A stretch of DNA of 64,000 bases from Lineolata rhizophorae (GCA_010093515.1 MU001688.1:598223-662222); one strand, 5' to 3'. Positions 22,297 to 34,300 are shown, numbered from the stretch's first letter. The notes: generated by a model not told the origin, from the sequence alone. A program made the numbers and translations.

Positions 22297-22910
22297 GATG
22301 GGGGAAGTCTTGGGGTGGATTTGTTAGTTGAAGGAATTAGGTTATTGCGTTACCGCCGCCGTCTGGCCCGACGGGTGAGCAAACAAAGGACGGCTTCTGG
22401 GTACTGTTGGACCAACACCCTTCCAAAAAAATAGTTGTGGTTTTGTATGATATCCTAGTTCGGATTTCCCGATGTATAATCTGAACAAACGACGCCTATC
22501 ATGACGTCCATATGCTACACTAGCAGATACAAAATGAGGCAAAAGTGGAGTAGAGCTGAGCCGATTCTCAGCCCTCATGCTGGCCCAAACTGATCGTAGC
22601 ATCTGCTTGTACTCCAGCATCAGCCCGCACTCATCATAAAATGTCCTCTATCAAACCCTCATTACGACCCGAAGGCTCGACTTAAGCCCCTATAACCCCC
22701 TACTCTCACTCTTCCAAAATATGTCCTCGAACTACCGCACGCAAACAAACAAGCGCTTGCGACGCCGCTTTCCCGCATCGCACGAGAAGCCCAACGTCCA
22801 CTAGCAAGTTCGTTAAACTATGCTTGAATGCCAAGCCCCTAGCCCGTCGTTCAATCCGAATATCTCCACACACACACAGTCCTTCGGCCAAACAACCCAC
22901 AACCGCTATC
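22297..22910. other. Convergent spacer arv1/vma9
   Basis: It lies between convergent stop codons. Only short random open frames are present, and no gene is supported. Confidence 0.65.
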
Positions 22911-23474
22911 TCACAGAGAGCGCTCATGATTGATGATCTCGGGCCGGAGGTCGCTCCGCCTGGGCACGATGAGCGGGTGCCACTGCGCCAGGAAGGTGAT
23001 GACTATTCGATCCACCCGTACATGGTCAGTCTCGAGCATTATTTCCACCAGCGGGCGAATTCGGAGTACTAGAGCAGGGGATCGCAGCCGGGGAGCAGGC
23101 AGCAAAGACTCCAGGCGGGAGGGCGGTATACGTACGCCACAGGAGGTAGCACGCGCAGGCGGCGAGGATGAGCGACGAGCGCCAGACACTACGGCGGTTG
23201 GCGGGAGCAGCCGTCTGTTAGCCGTTGTTTCTTTCCCCGCGAGCAAAGGGCTCCGTCGAGGGCGTTGTGGCGATGGGCCGGCGGGGTTGGCGACGCTTAC
23301 GTTTGGTTCTCGCCCTTGGGCGCCGCGAACCAGGACACGACGGAGAAGACGGCGATGACGAGGAGCCCGATCCAGACGCTCCAGCTGCGCGTCGGCTTGT
23401 CAGCGAGTTGCTTGAAAGGGGAGATGGGACGCCGCGGCGGCGCCGAAAGGAAGGGGATTTTACCCGTTGGCCAT
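22911..23474 (-). CDS. vma9: V-type ATPase subunit e (Vma9)
   Basis: Four exons on the minus strand: 23474-23464, 23384-23301, 23188-23136 and 23002-22911, giving 79 residues. Subunit e is a small hydrophobic subunit of the membrane Vo sector of the proton pump. The joined protein shows the family pattern: a first helix (VWIGLLVIAVFSVVSWFAAP), the PKGENQT loop, a VWRSSLIL second helix, and the signature ITFLAQWHPLIVPRRSDLRP near the C-terminus. The first coding exon is only 11 nt (ATG GCC AAC GG), so no long open frame reveals the gene. All donors are GTAAAA, GTAAGC or GTACGT and all acceptors CAG or TAG. Every phase closes exactly. The gene is convergent with arv1. Confidence 0.9.
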
Positions 23475-23832
23475 TTTGGCGGTGGGGAGAAGGGTTTATC
23501 GGTCGGGGATGTTGGGCGGAGGCGCTGGGGCGGGTGCGAGTCGTGGTGTTGGCGGATATCGGGCGTGGGAGGTTGTCGCCTGGAGGGAGCTTGGACGGCG
23601 AAGGTCGGAGCTGGAGTGCGAGGTCTTGGCGCACGTGACTACCATAGTGAGGTACGTTCCCGCAACGTGCCGTGCTAACATAGGGGCACAATATGGAGTA
23701 CATATATTTGTGCTTGAAAAAAAAAATGGGCAGAAGCATTTATTCGTTCGTTTGTTGAATGTAAATAAGTCAACTTCTATCTCAAAACTCCTCGTTCCAG
23801 TCCATCAAGTCCTCCACCATCAGTCAACTAGC
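23475..23832. other. Spacer upstream of vma9
   Basis: It holds the vma9 promoter and the 3' end of the next minus-strand gene. An A-run lies near 23,718. Nothing else is seen. Confidence 0.55.
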
Positions 23833-24447
23833 CTAAGCCTCCAACCACACCCCTTCTCCCTCCTCCTTATTTGCAACAAATGTCCCAATCTTTTCTTCCC
23901 ACTCTCCTAACTTCGCCCCTTCCCCTTTCTCGCCCGAAATCCAGAAACAAACCAGTTCCTCCAGCGCCCCTTCCTCCACATCGACCCTCCACCTCCCCGT
24001 AACGCCCAACCGCTCCAACAATCCCTCCACCTCCGCCCTCTCCCCTTCCTTAACCACGTACCTCGCCACACGCACCTTTTCCCCCGATTTCTCCTCCCCA
24101 TTACCTAGTCCGCCCATCCCCAACTCCAACCCCAACCCTTCCAACCCCCCCTCCACATGCACAAGCCACTCCACCACCACCTTATGCTTCAGCTCCGCCA
24201 TGATGCTCCGGTTCGCTTCCGACGGAATCCAGTCCTCGAAATGCTGCGCGACGCTGGCCCAGTGGCCAAAGATGTAGATGTGGGTTGGTGGCGCCCCGAC
24301 GGACGGCGGCGGGGAGACCAAGTACCGGAATGTATTTGGGAAGGTGGAGAAGGATTCCACTGCTGAGCGGGCAAGGGAGAGTGTGCTGAGGAGGCTGGAG
24401 TCGGGTGGGACGAGGAGGCGGAGGAGGGAGAGCTCGAGGACGGGCAT
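23833..24447 (-). CDS. Conserved-looking hypothetical, possibly dimeric alpha/beta-barrel
   Basis: A single exon of 204 residues. I do not recognise a named family with certainty. The sequence has a regular alternation of hydrophobic strands and helices: LLSTLSLARSAVESFS, then HIYIFGHWASVAQHFEDWIP, then KHKVVVEWLVHVE, and a second half-repeat with VRVARYVVKEGERAEVEGLL. The strand 'HIYIFGHWASVAQHFEDW' resembles the ABM/EthD-type ferredoxin-like folds often found in fungal hypothetical proteins; this is weak inference. There is no signal peptide or membrane segment. The ATG at 24447 is the only start near the frame's 5' end. Confidence 0.6.
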   Translation of the reverse strand: MPVLELSLLRLLVPPDSSLLSTLSLARSAVESFSTFPNTFRYLVSPPPSVGAPPTHIYIFGHWASVAQHFEDWIPSEANRSIMAELKHKVVVEWLVHVEGGLEGLGLELGMGGLGNGEEKSGEKVRVARYVVKEGERAEVEGLLERLGVTGRWRVDVEEGALEELVCFWISGEKGEGAKLGEWEEKIGTFVANKEEGEGVWLEA

Positions 24448-25111
24448 TTTTGGTGTATGGGATTGACCGCGGACGTGGAGCGAGGCTGTTTTGTTTGATA
24501 TGGAGCGTATAGGAAAATAAAGTTTAGGATGCCTCTGGTATGAGAGTTGGGTGGTCGGATCTTATATCTATGTCGAGATGGTCGGTGTGAACAGTAGTCA
24601 TAGTGGCTGGGATACGCGCGGCCTTGGTGCCTGCGCGCGTCTCGGGAAGTTTCCTGGGCGTTGGCCGGGTGTTGACGTGGCCTTGGTGCCTAGGGCTCTC
24701 GGCGACGCCGCAAGAGTGAGTCGCATGCACGGATGTTGAATGTAGACGTCTGCATCAACTATTACAGGCATACAGCTAGCTAAATACATGGAACGTTAGC
24801 ATTGCGGAGCTCCAACGAATCTCTACGTCTCTGCTTACTGATGCGAGCATCCTCGCCTTAGCACATCTGCGAGGGCGCGTCAGCCCGAAGGCATAAATAA
24901 CGTTTGAAAATGACAAGGTCCTATGAGACGTTAAAAAGATTAATTCAGGTTCGAACATGCTGTGTATAGTTTTACAATCGAGCCAAGATCCTCATCGAGC
25001 AACCTCTCTCCTCGAGACTTCTCTACTGTACAAGAAGAGCCTCTACAACCTCCCAACTTCCGCCCGGCACAAACAAATCTCCATACTTCTTCCCCAGCCA
25101 CGCCCACTCCC
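24448..25111. other. Intergenic region 24.4-25.1 kb
   Basis: It lies between two minus-strand genes. Short antisense frames in the last 150 bp face the mrp21 3' end. No gene is supported. Confidence 0.6.
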
Positions 25112-25987
25112 TCACCATCCTTGCCTCGTCATCTTCTGCACCTTCCTCACCGTCTCCTTAAACCCCTCCTTAAATCTCCTCCTCCACCTCTGGCTCTTGA
25201 GCCTCTTCCTCCGCAACCCGGGCCTCTCATGAAATTTCTGCATGTTCACTGTATGCCTGATTCTGTTCATGGCGGTCTGGATCTCCATGAACCGGAACGC
25301 CTGCGCCAGGCCCACCCCGCGGCCCTTGTCCACGGGCACCGTCTTGCCCAACTCCGGGCCCAGCTTGATGTTCATGGCGGGCTCGGCGTCTAGGCGGACA
25401 GGGCCTGAGGACGTCGTCGAGGCGGCGGGCTGCCCCAGGGGCCCGTCGCGCGCGCGGAGAGCGTCGAGGATGCTTCCTGTTCTAGAGGATCCGACGTCTG
25501 TAGCGCTTCGCTCTTGCTGCTCCTGCTGCCCGGGGCGAGCCTCCGACCCTCTCTCCTTTGGTGCCGCCGCATTGTCGAATAGGCGCGGCCACGCACCTTG
25601 TCCTCCGCTCTGCTGTTGCTGCTGGCGTAGCTCTCGGAAGCGGGCGTACTCATCCAACGACGTGCGCGGATTGCGGCGCGGAATACCGAAGCTAGCGTTA
25701 TCGCTCTCGGGGCCGACGACCGAGTCAAGGAGGGAGGCGACGCGGCTTCTAGATGCGGGGCGCTGCGGCTCGTCCTTGGGTGGAGAGTCGGGGGTTCGAT
25801 CTTGGTTGTGCTGCTGGTGGGACGGGGTTGTAGTGGTAAGGAAGCGTCGGGACGGGATGGACGCAGGTCGCAGAAAGAGGCGATGAGCGCATTGAGGGCG
25901 GGAGGTCGAGCGGCACATTGGGCTCGTGGCGATGAGGTGCTGGTGCTGGGCGCGGAGTAGCGCTTCAGCACCGCGCCGCATGTCCAT
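25112..25987 (-). CDS. mrp21: Mitochondrial small ribosomal subunit protein bS21m (Mrp21)
   Basis: A single exon of 291 residues. It starts at the ATG at 25987 (MDMRRGAEALL), chosen because a mitochondrial-type Arg/Ser-rich presequence with a FLTTTTPS segment follows. The frame continues open upstream without conserved sequence. The middle is a disordered Gln/Ser/Arg linker. The last 60 residues are the S21 domain: AFRFMEIQTAMNRIRHTVNM, then KFHERPGLRRKRLKSQRWRR, then a basic helix. This domain contacts the small-subunit rRNA in the mitoribosome. The long linker before the domain is common in fungal Mrp21. The gene is divergent from the RBM25-like gene with 634 bp between starts. Confidence 0.88.
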   Translation of the reverse strand: MDMRRGAEALLRAQHQHLIATSPMCRSTSRPQCAHRLFLRPASIPSRRFLTTTTPSHQQHNQDRTPDSPPKDEPQRPASRSRVASLLDSVVGPESDNASFGIPRRNPRTSLDEYARFRELRQQQQQSGGQGAWPRLFDNAAAPKERGSEARPGQQEQQERSATDVGSSRTGSILDALRARDGPLGQPAASTTSSGPVRLDAEPAMNIKLGPELGKTVPVDKGRGVGLAQAFRFMEIQTAMNRIRHTVNMQKFHERPGLRRKRLKSQRWRRRFKEGFKETVRKVQKMTRQGW

Positions 25988-26621
25988 TGCGGGTTGTCTT
26001 ACGGCAATGGAGAAGAGCAAAGACGAGATGCAATTACGGGGCAAGCGCAGCGATTGAATTGGGCATGATGATGATGTAGGTGACGCAGGCGGCAGAGAGG
26101 GGTCGCAGCTGCTCCGAGAGAAAAGTGATGTCGAGGAAGGAGCGGCCGACGGAGGTGCGCCGCAAGAGAAGGGAAGGAACGCGCCCCACAACTTTTTCTG
26201 ATTCGGCGCGACGCGATTGGCGCGCGCTGCGGCCTTGTGTAGCCCGTGCGCCCCGCCGCCTACGCTTGAATCGCGAAGCTGCTCAAGAAGCTTCTTTTCT
26301 TCCACACCGCACTCCGCAAAACCACTTCTCTTCTTTTGCCTCAGCTCACGTTTCTGCACCACTTCTCTCTTGCTCAGCACGTGCACGCGTCTACGGCTTC
26401 CAAACTTCCTGGGACTCGTGAAAAGTATCCACCTGCGCCCATCCGCGAGACTGCAAAGCTTCTGTTCGCTCTCTACGCGTCAAACTTTGCCTGCTCCTCC
26501 TCACACTTCCTTGCTACACACACATTTCGTCTGAAATTGTTTGCACGAACACACAATTAGACGAACTAGTCGCGTCTCTTCCCCCTCTCGTGGCGGCGCT
26601 TGCCCGCCAACTTCGCCCGCC
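25988..26621. promoter_or_regulatory. Bidirectional promoter region mrp21/RBM25-like
   Basis: This 634-bp divergent spacer drives both genes. It is C/T-rich on the plus-gene side, as is typical of fungal leaders. No specific factor site is claimed. Confidence 0.45.
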
Positions 26622-29535
26622 ATGTACCCTTACAACAACGGTAAGCCTCCCATCGCCCCTCCACCTCCAGAATCACCACCACCTATTCTCCCCATTTCCC
26701 GCTCCTCCTCCCGCCCTCGAAACTCCCTTGAACGCATCAAATGCGAGGCTAGGAGAGAGATGCTTATAAAGCTTCTAAAAGCACCTGGCCAATATGGCAA
26801 CAAACAAGGCCAGCACTACCCGCCTGGCTACACGGGCCAGCACCCGATGGGCGCGCCACCCGGCGTGCAACCCAACCCGAATCTTGGTAAGTAAATCCAC
26901 ACACCATCTTTATTAAAGATAGCACCACCTTCAATCTAACTACAGCCTATTCCGGCTACTGGTTCTTAGGCCCTCCGCCAGGCGTTCCTGCTGGCCCTCC
27001 TGGCGCCGCCCGCCCCGCCATGTCTCCTCCCGCAGGCATGCCGTCCGCGACATCGCCGCACCCGAGCGCGCCCCGCGCCGGCGGTCACCCGGGCACCGGC
27101 CCCTCCCTGCCACCAAACTTCACTCCTCCCGCCGGCATGCCCAACATCAACTTCAGCGCACCGGTGATCCGTCTCGGGACCTCCGGCCCGCCCAAGGGTG
27201 GCATTGGCGGCCCGGACGCCGGCTCGGGCAGGTCTGATAGCCGCGCAGATGGCTCCATGGGTGGTGCGGCTGGAGGCGGCCGCAATAGGATGGGCCTCGG
27301 CCATCCAGACGCACACCGTGGCGGCCCGGGCGGACCGATGAGAGGCGATGCAGCCAACGCTGCCGTCCCACTGCAGGAGCCTACCGTCGACGAGGTGGAT
27401 CGCACCCTCTTTGTCGGAGAGATCCCCGGGGGCTCGGACAGCGGTGGTTTGGGCGGAGATGAGGGCGTAAAGCGTCTTTTGAGCTGCGCGGGCCCTTTGC
27501 GCAAGTGGGTCCGAGCTATAAATGCGGATGGCCAGGTCGATGACTTCGGGTTCGGCGAATACGAGGATGTCGAGACTCTGGCCATCGCAGATGAGATATT
27601 CAAGGACGTCGAAGTTCCGGTCGAGAGACAGCGTCCTAAAATGGACAACGGAGAGGATACAGAGATGTCGGAGGCAGAAGACAAGAGAATGATGAAAGTG
27701 AAGCTGACCGTAAGTGTTGTTCCCGTTTTTGAGATTGTCGCTTCTACGGTTCTAGCAAATGCTAACTACTATCTGCCTTCACAGTTTGACGTCGATGAGA
27801 ACTCCCCTATCTATAATGAGGAGTTCAAGTCTCGCCTCAATGAAAATTCTACGGCTTGGGAGTCACGCATTCAGGCCTGCCGCGATTCTCTCAAACATGT
27901 TTTGGACTCGTTCTTCAACCCGCCAGTTACTTCTGCTGCCGATTACGACCACGACACCATCATGCAAGATGGCGCTGCAGCTGCCAAACCTGCCACGGAT
28001 CCGGCTGAGGTCATCATGATTCCTCTTTCAGCTGAAGACGAGCTTGCGGACATCCCTGCTGACATGCGCGAGACTGTTGCCGCCGAGATTGCCGCTTTCC
28101 GCGAGCGCTCAAACCGTCGCGACTTGGAGCGTATGCGCCGTGAAGAGGAAATCGAAGCTCGTGCTACCGGCGGCCGCGCCGTTCGGCTGCCATCTCCTGC
28201 TGGTGGCGCGAATGGCGTTCCGCTTGGTCCGCGCGAGAAGGGTGTTCATGGTGCGCCGAGTGGACCGAAGGGTTTCCAAGGCGTGCAAATCCCGAAGGAT
28301 TACCAGGCAGGCGTCTCCTTTGTGAACGGCTCCGGCGCCGACTCTGCATTCGGACCCGTACCCGGCTATGACCGGTCTGTCGAAGACGACTCTGCCTCGG
28401 ACGAGGAACTCGAAGCGCGCCGTGTCGCCAAAAAGGAGGCCGAGCAGGAGCGCAAATTTCTCGATGCGGAGCGCAAGTGGTTGAACCGTGAACGCAACCG
28501 CGAGACCGCGCTAGCGCGCGAACGCGAGCGGGAGCGCAAGGAGAAAGAAGCCCGCGAACGCAATGCCACGGAGCTTCGAGAGCGCCTCAGCAAGTACGAC
28601 GACGACGAGGAGAAGACCGCTAAGCGCGACCCCTACTACTCGGACCACAACGCGTGGCGCCGTACGCGGGCACAGATCCGCAGCCGCGAAGAGGCCGAAG
28701 ACGAGCGTGACCGCCAGCTCGAGGCGCGCGAGCGCGCCGCCGAGGAGGAGAAGAGCCGTGGCCTCGTCGACTCCTTCCTGGATCGCCAGGCGGAGGAGCT
28801 GTTTGCGCGCCGTGCCGAGGACGACCGCGCCCGCGCCGAGGGCTATCTCGACATGTTGGGCCGCCGCCCCACCGACGCTGCTCCTGGCGAGGCCCAGCGC
28901 GAGCCCACGCGCATCCGGCTCACGCTCGGCGCCGCGGCGGCGCAGCGCGCGCAGCCGGCGGGCCGCCCCCGCCGCTCGGCGCTCGAGGTCGAGGGCCTTC
29001 TCGAGGACGAGGACGAGGGCGCAACGGCGACGCGGCGCGGACTCGTGCCCATCAAGGATGGCGAGCCGCTCCGCCCCGGCGACCGCATGAACGACCAGCA
29101 GCGCGAGGAGGCGGCGCAGGCGCTGATGACGGAGCTGCCGACGGACAAGCAGGGCCTTTGGAACTGGCCGGTGCAATGGGACTGCGTCGATGAGACCATC
29201 ATGGTCGAGAAACTGCGGCCGTTCATCGAGAAGACCATCATGGACTACCTGGGCGTGGAGGAGGTGATGTTGGTGGATGCAGTGGAGGAGGGCGTGCGGA
29301 GGAGGGCGAAGCCGGAGGAGATTGTGACGGAGTTGGCGGACGTGAGTCTTCTGTTTCTTTTCTTCTCCCATGTTTTCCTCGGTTTCTTTCCTGCCACTTG
29401 GTGCTATGGGATGTTGTTGCTAACGTGCACGTGTTATCATAGGTTATGGACGAGGATGCCGCCGACCTTGTCATGCAAGTCTGGCGCAGGCTCATCTACT
29501 ACGCCGAGGCGGAGAAGCTGGGCTACCCCTACTAG
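26622..29535 (+). CDS. RBM25-like splicing factor (RRM and PWI domains)
   Basis: Preferred exons 26622-26640, 26782-26886, 26970-27709, 27785-29341 and 29443-29535 give 837 residues. An N-terminal Pro/Gly-rich region is followed by an RRM-like domain from about residue 180 (RTLFVGEIPGG...DDFGFGEYEDVETLAIA). A long Arg/Glu-rich helical region follows (ERERERKEKEARERN and neighbours). The C-terminal PWI fold (about 740-837) begins LPTDKQGLWNWPVQWDCVDE and ends LIYYAEAEKLGYPY. RBM25 proteins are U1-associated regulators of splice-site choice. Introns 1 (141 bp) and 3 (75 bp) are multiples of three with no stop, so retention would keep the frame. Intron 2 has two in-frame acceptors 24 bp apart (26945 and 26969); the distal one fits the CTAAC branch point better. 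The final intron (29342-29442) is needed to reach the conserved C-terminus. Confidence 0.88.
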
Positions 29536-30941
29536 GCGCCGTGCTGCACTCTGGTGGAGGGTGCAGGTGAGAATTTGTACGAGTAGGATGTGGTGTGGTA
29601 CTCTTATTTTTATCTTGGGTGGCTGGATGGATGATGGATACCCTAGGCGAATGAGTATGGCCGAACACTCGGTGCTAGGCTGGTGCGGAATGAGTGGATT
29701 GCTTCTTGTATGATAGCATTAGGTGGTGAGGTCTAGAGGTAGTAACTAGATCGACTGGATCAAAAGTGCTGGCACGCCGTCGATGCGCGAGCATATTCTT
29801 ATCATCTCGCTGTTATAATTTGCTGGAATGTGTGTGATGCAGGACTGTGGTTATGATGACATTTGTGGAAGCTGGTATGTGTGTGAGTTCTGAAATCACG
29901 GACATGACGGTGTCGCGCACGCGCATTTCGTCCTCTTTTTACAATTTTCTAGAATCCTCATTGCGCCATTTCCTTAGATTCGATAATACTGGAAGTATGG
30001 AATTAAATCTATGGCTAAGTCTTTCGCCTTGGGCATGTGCCTTGGGACTGAAAGTGTGTTCTTGAGGTCGTAGTGTGGTGCCGGTGTAGGCCTATGCAAA
30101 TTTTTGCTGGTCACTTAGCACACGCTGTGGTATCGAATATCGTGGCTCAATGTCTCGGTACCGCACGAAGAGTTTGATTTTCGAATTTTCCATGAACTCA
30201 TTTTCCAGTCTCTAAAGTGGCCACAGAAAAGTACGATCGACGACATATCCATAGCGCTAGATCCAAAATGAAAATTATTTTTCGTGGAAGAAGCGTATAA
30301 ATACGCTAGAGCATTTAAAGATACGAAGCAAAAGTTTTAACGGTGGCATCGGACCTGAATTATAAGTTCGTTATACTCGTGGACCTGTCCGTAGTTGACA
30401 TAGCCGGTAAAGCGCCGTTCCGTGGTTCGGGTTTTGAGTCACTCAAAAGTATCAACAAGGCGTAGGACAACTTTTAAAATTTGAATGGAGTTCCATGTTT
30501 CTGCTTGTCCTAATTCCGCAAAATGTCATCCAACGGACAAGAGATTTACTTAAAGAGATCTACGCTTGCCCTCGCTCCTATGTTCTCCAGTTCGCCAACT
30601 CTTCATCAGACTTCATCCGTGCTAAAACTCCACCATCACTCTCTTCCAAGCCTTTCGCGGAACTGCACAACAAACCTCATCAATAGGGTTCCGCTTTTTA
30701 GCTTCTCAAAGAAACACTAGGCCATAAAAACCCACAACTCCCCCACTATCACAGTGCGTATTCCACACAGAGCATTTTTCAGCATTCCTATTTATATCTC
30801 ACTCCTAAGCATCCAAACCAAGATTAACAGTCGTCAGATCTGCTAAACGATCTTCTCAGCCGCCTCTTCTCCCACATACCACCATATACAGCAAGAAAAA
30901 GAACCCTTTCCTCACGCACCTTGTTTACCTTACAAACCAAA
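29536..30941. other. AT-rich intergenic region 29.5-30.9 kb
   Basis: It is the 3' flank of the RBM25-like gene followed by AT-rich sequence. No frame exceeds 72 codons and no motif is seen. A C/T-rich leader precedes the small hypothetical from about 30,840. Confidence 0.6.
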
Positions 30942-31352
30942 ATGTTCCTTTGTCAGCCCACCACCCCCTTCCAAGCCGCTCCCACCGGCTCCACCCTCTC
31001 CTACGTCGACAGCATCACCATCGCGCGGCAGCGCCTCGCCGCAGCCGCGTCCGGGCCGGCGCTGGAGCGGCAACGAGCGCGCTGTGAGGCGGGGAGCCCT
31101 CAAGGGACGCAGTCGGCGGTTGCGGTGAGCAAGGTGGATATGATTGGGGGAATGGGGGTGGATTGTTGGGTGTCGAAGAGGGCTGTGAGGGAGGGAGGAG
31201 TGGGGAGGGTGAGGTTTGTTTTGGTGAGGGGGGGAGAGGACGGGGATGAGGGAGAAGGGCAGGAAGGTAAAGCGGATCGGGAGAGGAAGAGGAAGGGTGG
31301 GTTGAGGAAACTTCTTAAGGAAGTTTTGGGAGGACGGTTGGGTCGCTTGTGA
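30942..31352 (+). CDS. Small hypothetical protein, basic C-terminus
   Basis: A single exon of 136 residues with no recognised family. Support is limited. The ATG sits in an A-rich fungal start context (CCAAAATG) after a pyrimidine-rich leader. The N-terminal half is Thr/Ala/Arg-rich, the centre has a VRFVLVRGGED segment, and the C-terminus is a Lys/Arg helix (RKRKGGLRKLLKEVLGGRLG). No signal peptide or membrane helix is visible. It could be a lineage-specific gene or a chance frame. Confidence 0.4.
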   Translation: MFLCQPTTPFQAAPTGSTLSYVDSITIARQRLAAAASGPALERQRARCEAGSPQGTQSAVAVSKVDMIGGMGVDCWVSKRAVREGGVGRVRFVLVRGGEDGDEGEGQEGKADRERKRKGGLRKLLKEVLGGRLGRL

Positions 31353-34300
31353 GAGGATTGGATATATAGGTTGGCGTTGCGTTAAGGCAAAAAAAAGGCT
31401 TTCAGGTGTCCTGTCCGTGTTTGCGGCCTGCGGTTGTTTCTTCTAGGTCTGAGGACTTGTAGAACGCGCCTTGTAGTCAAAATTAGTGTCTTTTGGTTAT
31501 GGGCTTCCTAGAACCGTCCGTAAAGGCGTCAAGTATCTTGTACCTGCTGGGTTTAACCACACAACGATCAACTGTTGTATTTTCCAAACAATTCAATATG
31601 ATGTGATATTCTGACTAAGGAATAGGCTAATGACAATACGTTTTTAAGCCCCTTCAATTACGCTGCGTCGTACATTTTCGTGGTCCCTTGAAATATTTAG
31701 CACATCATACTGTGCACAGATATTACTAGCAGGTAATCGACTCCTTATCAAGAAATTGGCCATGCTACTTGGAGATGACAGAACATCCCAACGCCACAAA
31801 AGACAGTGGATCCGGGTTGTACATCATCCGCCCAGATATAGGAAAGCTGACCATGTACATATGAACAACTGCACGTCTTATGCGGCGGTAATGCAACGGG
31901 GAGTCCCACTCGTGTGAGATGGGTATGCTTTCCCTTCTTAGGACCGCTGAACCGATATTTAGTGCAACTAAATATTTCCTTTCCCATGTTTCAAGCGCGT
32001 AGCTTCTAAGCGTTTTCCCCTTTCTTCCTTTGTATTGTCCACTGATTTGATGGCGAATACCCTAATTTGTCTCTGAAATGCATTCCGGTAAGATGTTTCG
32101 TATCCCGCCTTATATTTTCTTAGTCTTCATGTCTCGATAACTTATCCAAAGTCCACCCTACGGTTATCACTTCCATTCTCAACTGTATTTGGCAAATAAT
32201 ATTATTAGACTATTACCGCAATCATACGATGCATTGAACCCCTAGCTAATAGAATCAATTTAGCTAAGCCCGCACTTTCGTCTCGGAACACAAATAGCAC
32301 AGAAGGCTTCAACCTGCTAACAGCTCCTGACGACGGGCCTTGTCAGCGAACTACGACGGGCTTCTCATGACCAACAAAGCAGCAGACGAATTGCGTGCTT
32401 GAGAATTGCTTTCTCTGGAGACAGCGCTTCGACGTTATGGGCAAGCCACGCACCGTTGGCGGCTTGGCTCGTTAGTCATAGCAATTGTAACGGACGTCCA
32501 CTTACAATTTAAGGGCCTTTAAGGGCCGTTTGTGATTAGCATTCTCTAGAATAAAGCCAGAATCAGGTGGAAGCACCACTGCTACAGCAGTGACGAGCTC
32601 GAATATTGTTCTCTTAGATGAGTGAATTCTGGATGTTACACCGGAATACCTACGTTGAGAAGACATGTAAAAAATCAGTTAACAGTTGGACGGCTTGTAG
32701 TAATACTCTAGGGCTGCTAATAACTCCCGCAACGCAAGCGGAATCCCCTTTATACCGTGCATTGTGTAACACGACGGATCACACTAAGCTTACCATGCGC
32801 GGAAGGTGACTCTGCCTGCGTAAGTGCTACGCACGTGCTTGCCACCCTAAATCGGCATCTCCATCATGACTCCGCTCTCCCACAGATTTCGAACTTCTTC
32901 TTCCAGCCAGTCTGACCTAAAAGAACACTCCTAAAGTGTCAGCAAGATCCACAACCGCCCAACCGCCAGCCACCAGCCCCGGGATCCCCCGTCAAGTTCC
33001 TCGCTGGACCTCGCCGCCCAGCTGTCCACCTGAACACCACATTTTACTAACGCCCACGGAACCGATCCCGGAACTCGACCAACTCGCAAACCCCTGCGGC
33101 CCGCTCGTGCCAGCGTGCCATCCAGAACGCCGGGCATCCAGCACGCAGGTAGCTAGTGCGGGATTTGGCGCGCTAAGGCTCGGCACTTGGCCTGGAGCCA
33201 TGGAACGCCCAGTTACTCGCTCCGTCGCGCAGCTGCTTCTTCCGGCGACTCCGGTCACGGGCCCGCTCGCCGTCAGGGTGCGCGGAATGCCTGTTAAGGC
33301 GGTAAGTCACCGCGGGACTGGGAATGGCCACTGGCATCAGAGCGGCGCGAGAGGGTTACACGATTCCCTCAGAGCCTAGCTTTTAGGTAGGCAGGAAGCC
33401 GCTCCGAAAAACATCCGGCTCGGCAGATCCAGATCCAGAACCAGAACCAGAGTCAGAACCGGCCCGCCGTTCCACGGTCCCCGCGGCCCACTAGCGGCAA
33501 ACGCCGCAGTTTCCCCAAAGACAGGGACTCCATAACCTAACCCATCCCGCCGTCTGGTCTCATCTCATCTCGTCTCTTCTCGTCTGACCAGACGGTCCAG
33601 CCCAGACACCTGCCAGCCTACCTACCTACCTATCTGATCTTCACGTTATCAACCCCGCCTGATTGGACCCTCCCTCTTAGCCCCCTCCTCGCAGGAAAAG
33701 GAAACCCACCTACCGATCGTCTTCCCCTACACACAGGGGAGGCCGCCCTTCCCGGCCCTGGTGCCCCGCCAGCCAGCTACCTACGCAGTAGACACCTGCG
33801 CTGATCCGATTCGATTAGTGAAAGCAGCGTGTCACGCCCAGCCCGCCTTCTTCAACCCCCACCCGTCGCCCCCGGCTTAGCGCGGACCCGACGCGCCGGT
33901 ACCGCGCAGCGGAGACGAAAAGGCTAATTGGGTGGTTGGCGGGCTGCGACCGCGGGCCCGGCACGCGGGAGGGGAGCGGCTGGCCGCGGGTCTCCTACAT
34001 ACTGTGTACATACTGCCCCGCTCGCTCTCGCCTTGTATGCTCCACGTGATGACTAGGTTGCATTGGGGCGGGCTTGGGATGTAGGATGGCACCCCGCCGG
34101 GGCAAGGAGGTGGACGATCGGGAACTTTGAGGACTGCTGCTACTGGGCAATTGGACACTCGTCGCGAGTGAAGAACGGTCGAGCGAGTGAGCGTGGTGAC
34201 TGGCGACGGAGCGGACAACTCCGCAGGAAGGTAGGTGAGTATGTAGGCGGCTCGCGTGCGGCGCCTAGCGCCTCACCACCACCATCACCACCATCACCGC

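Noticed and set aside
28511-29371. 286-codon antisense frame in the RBM25-like gene
   Set aside because: Shadow of the Arg/Glu-rich coding exon.
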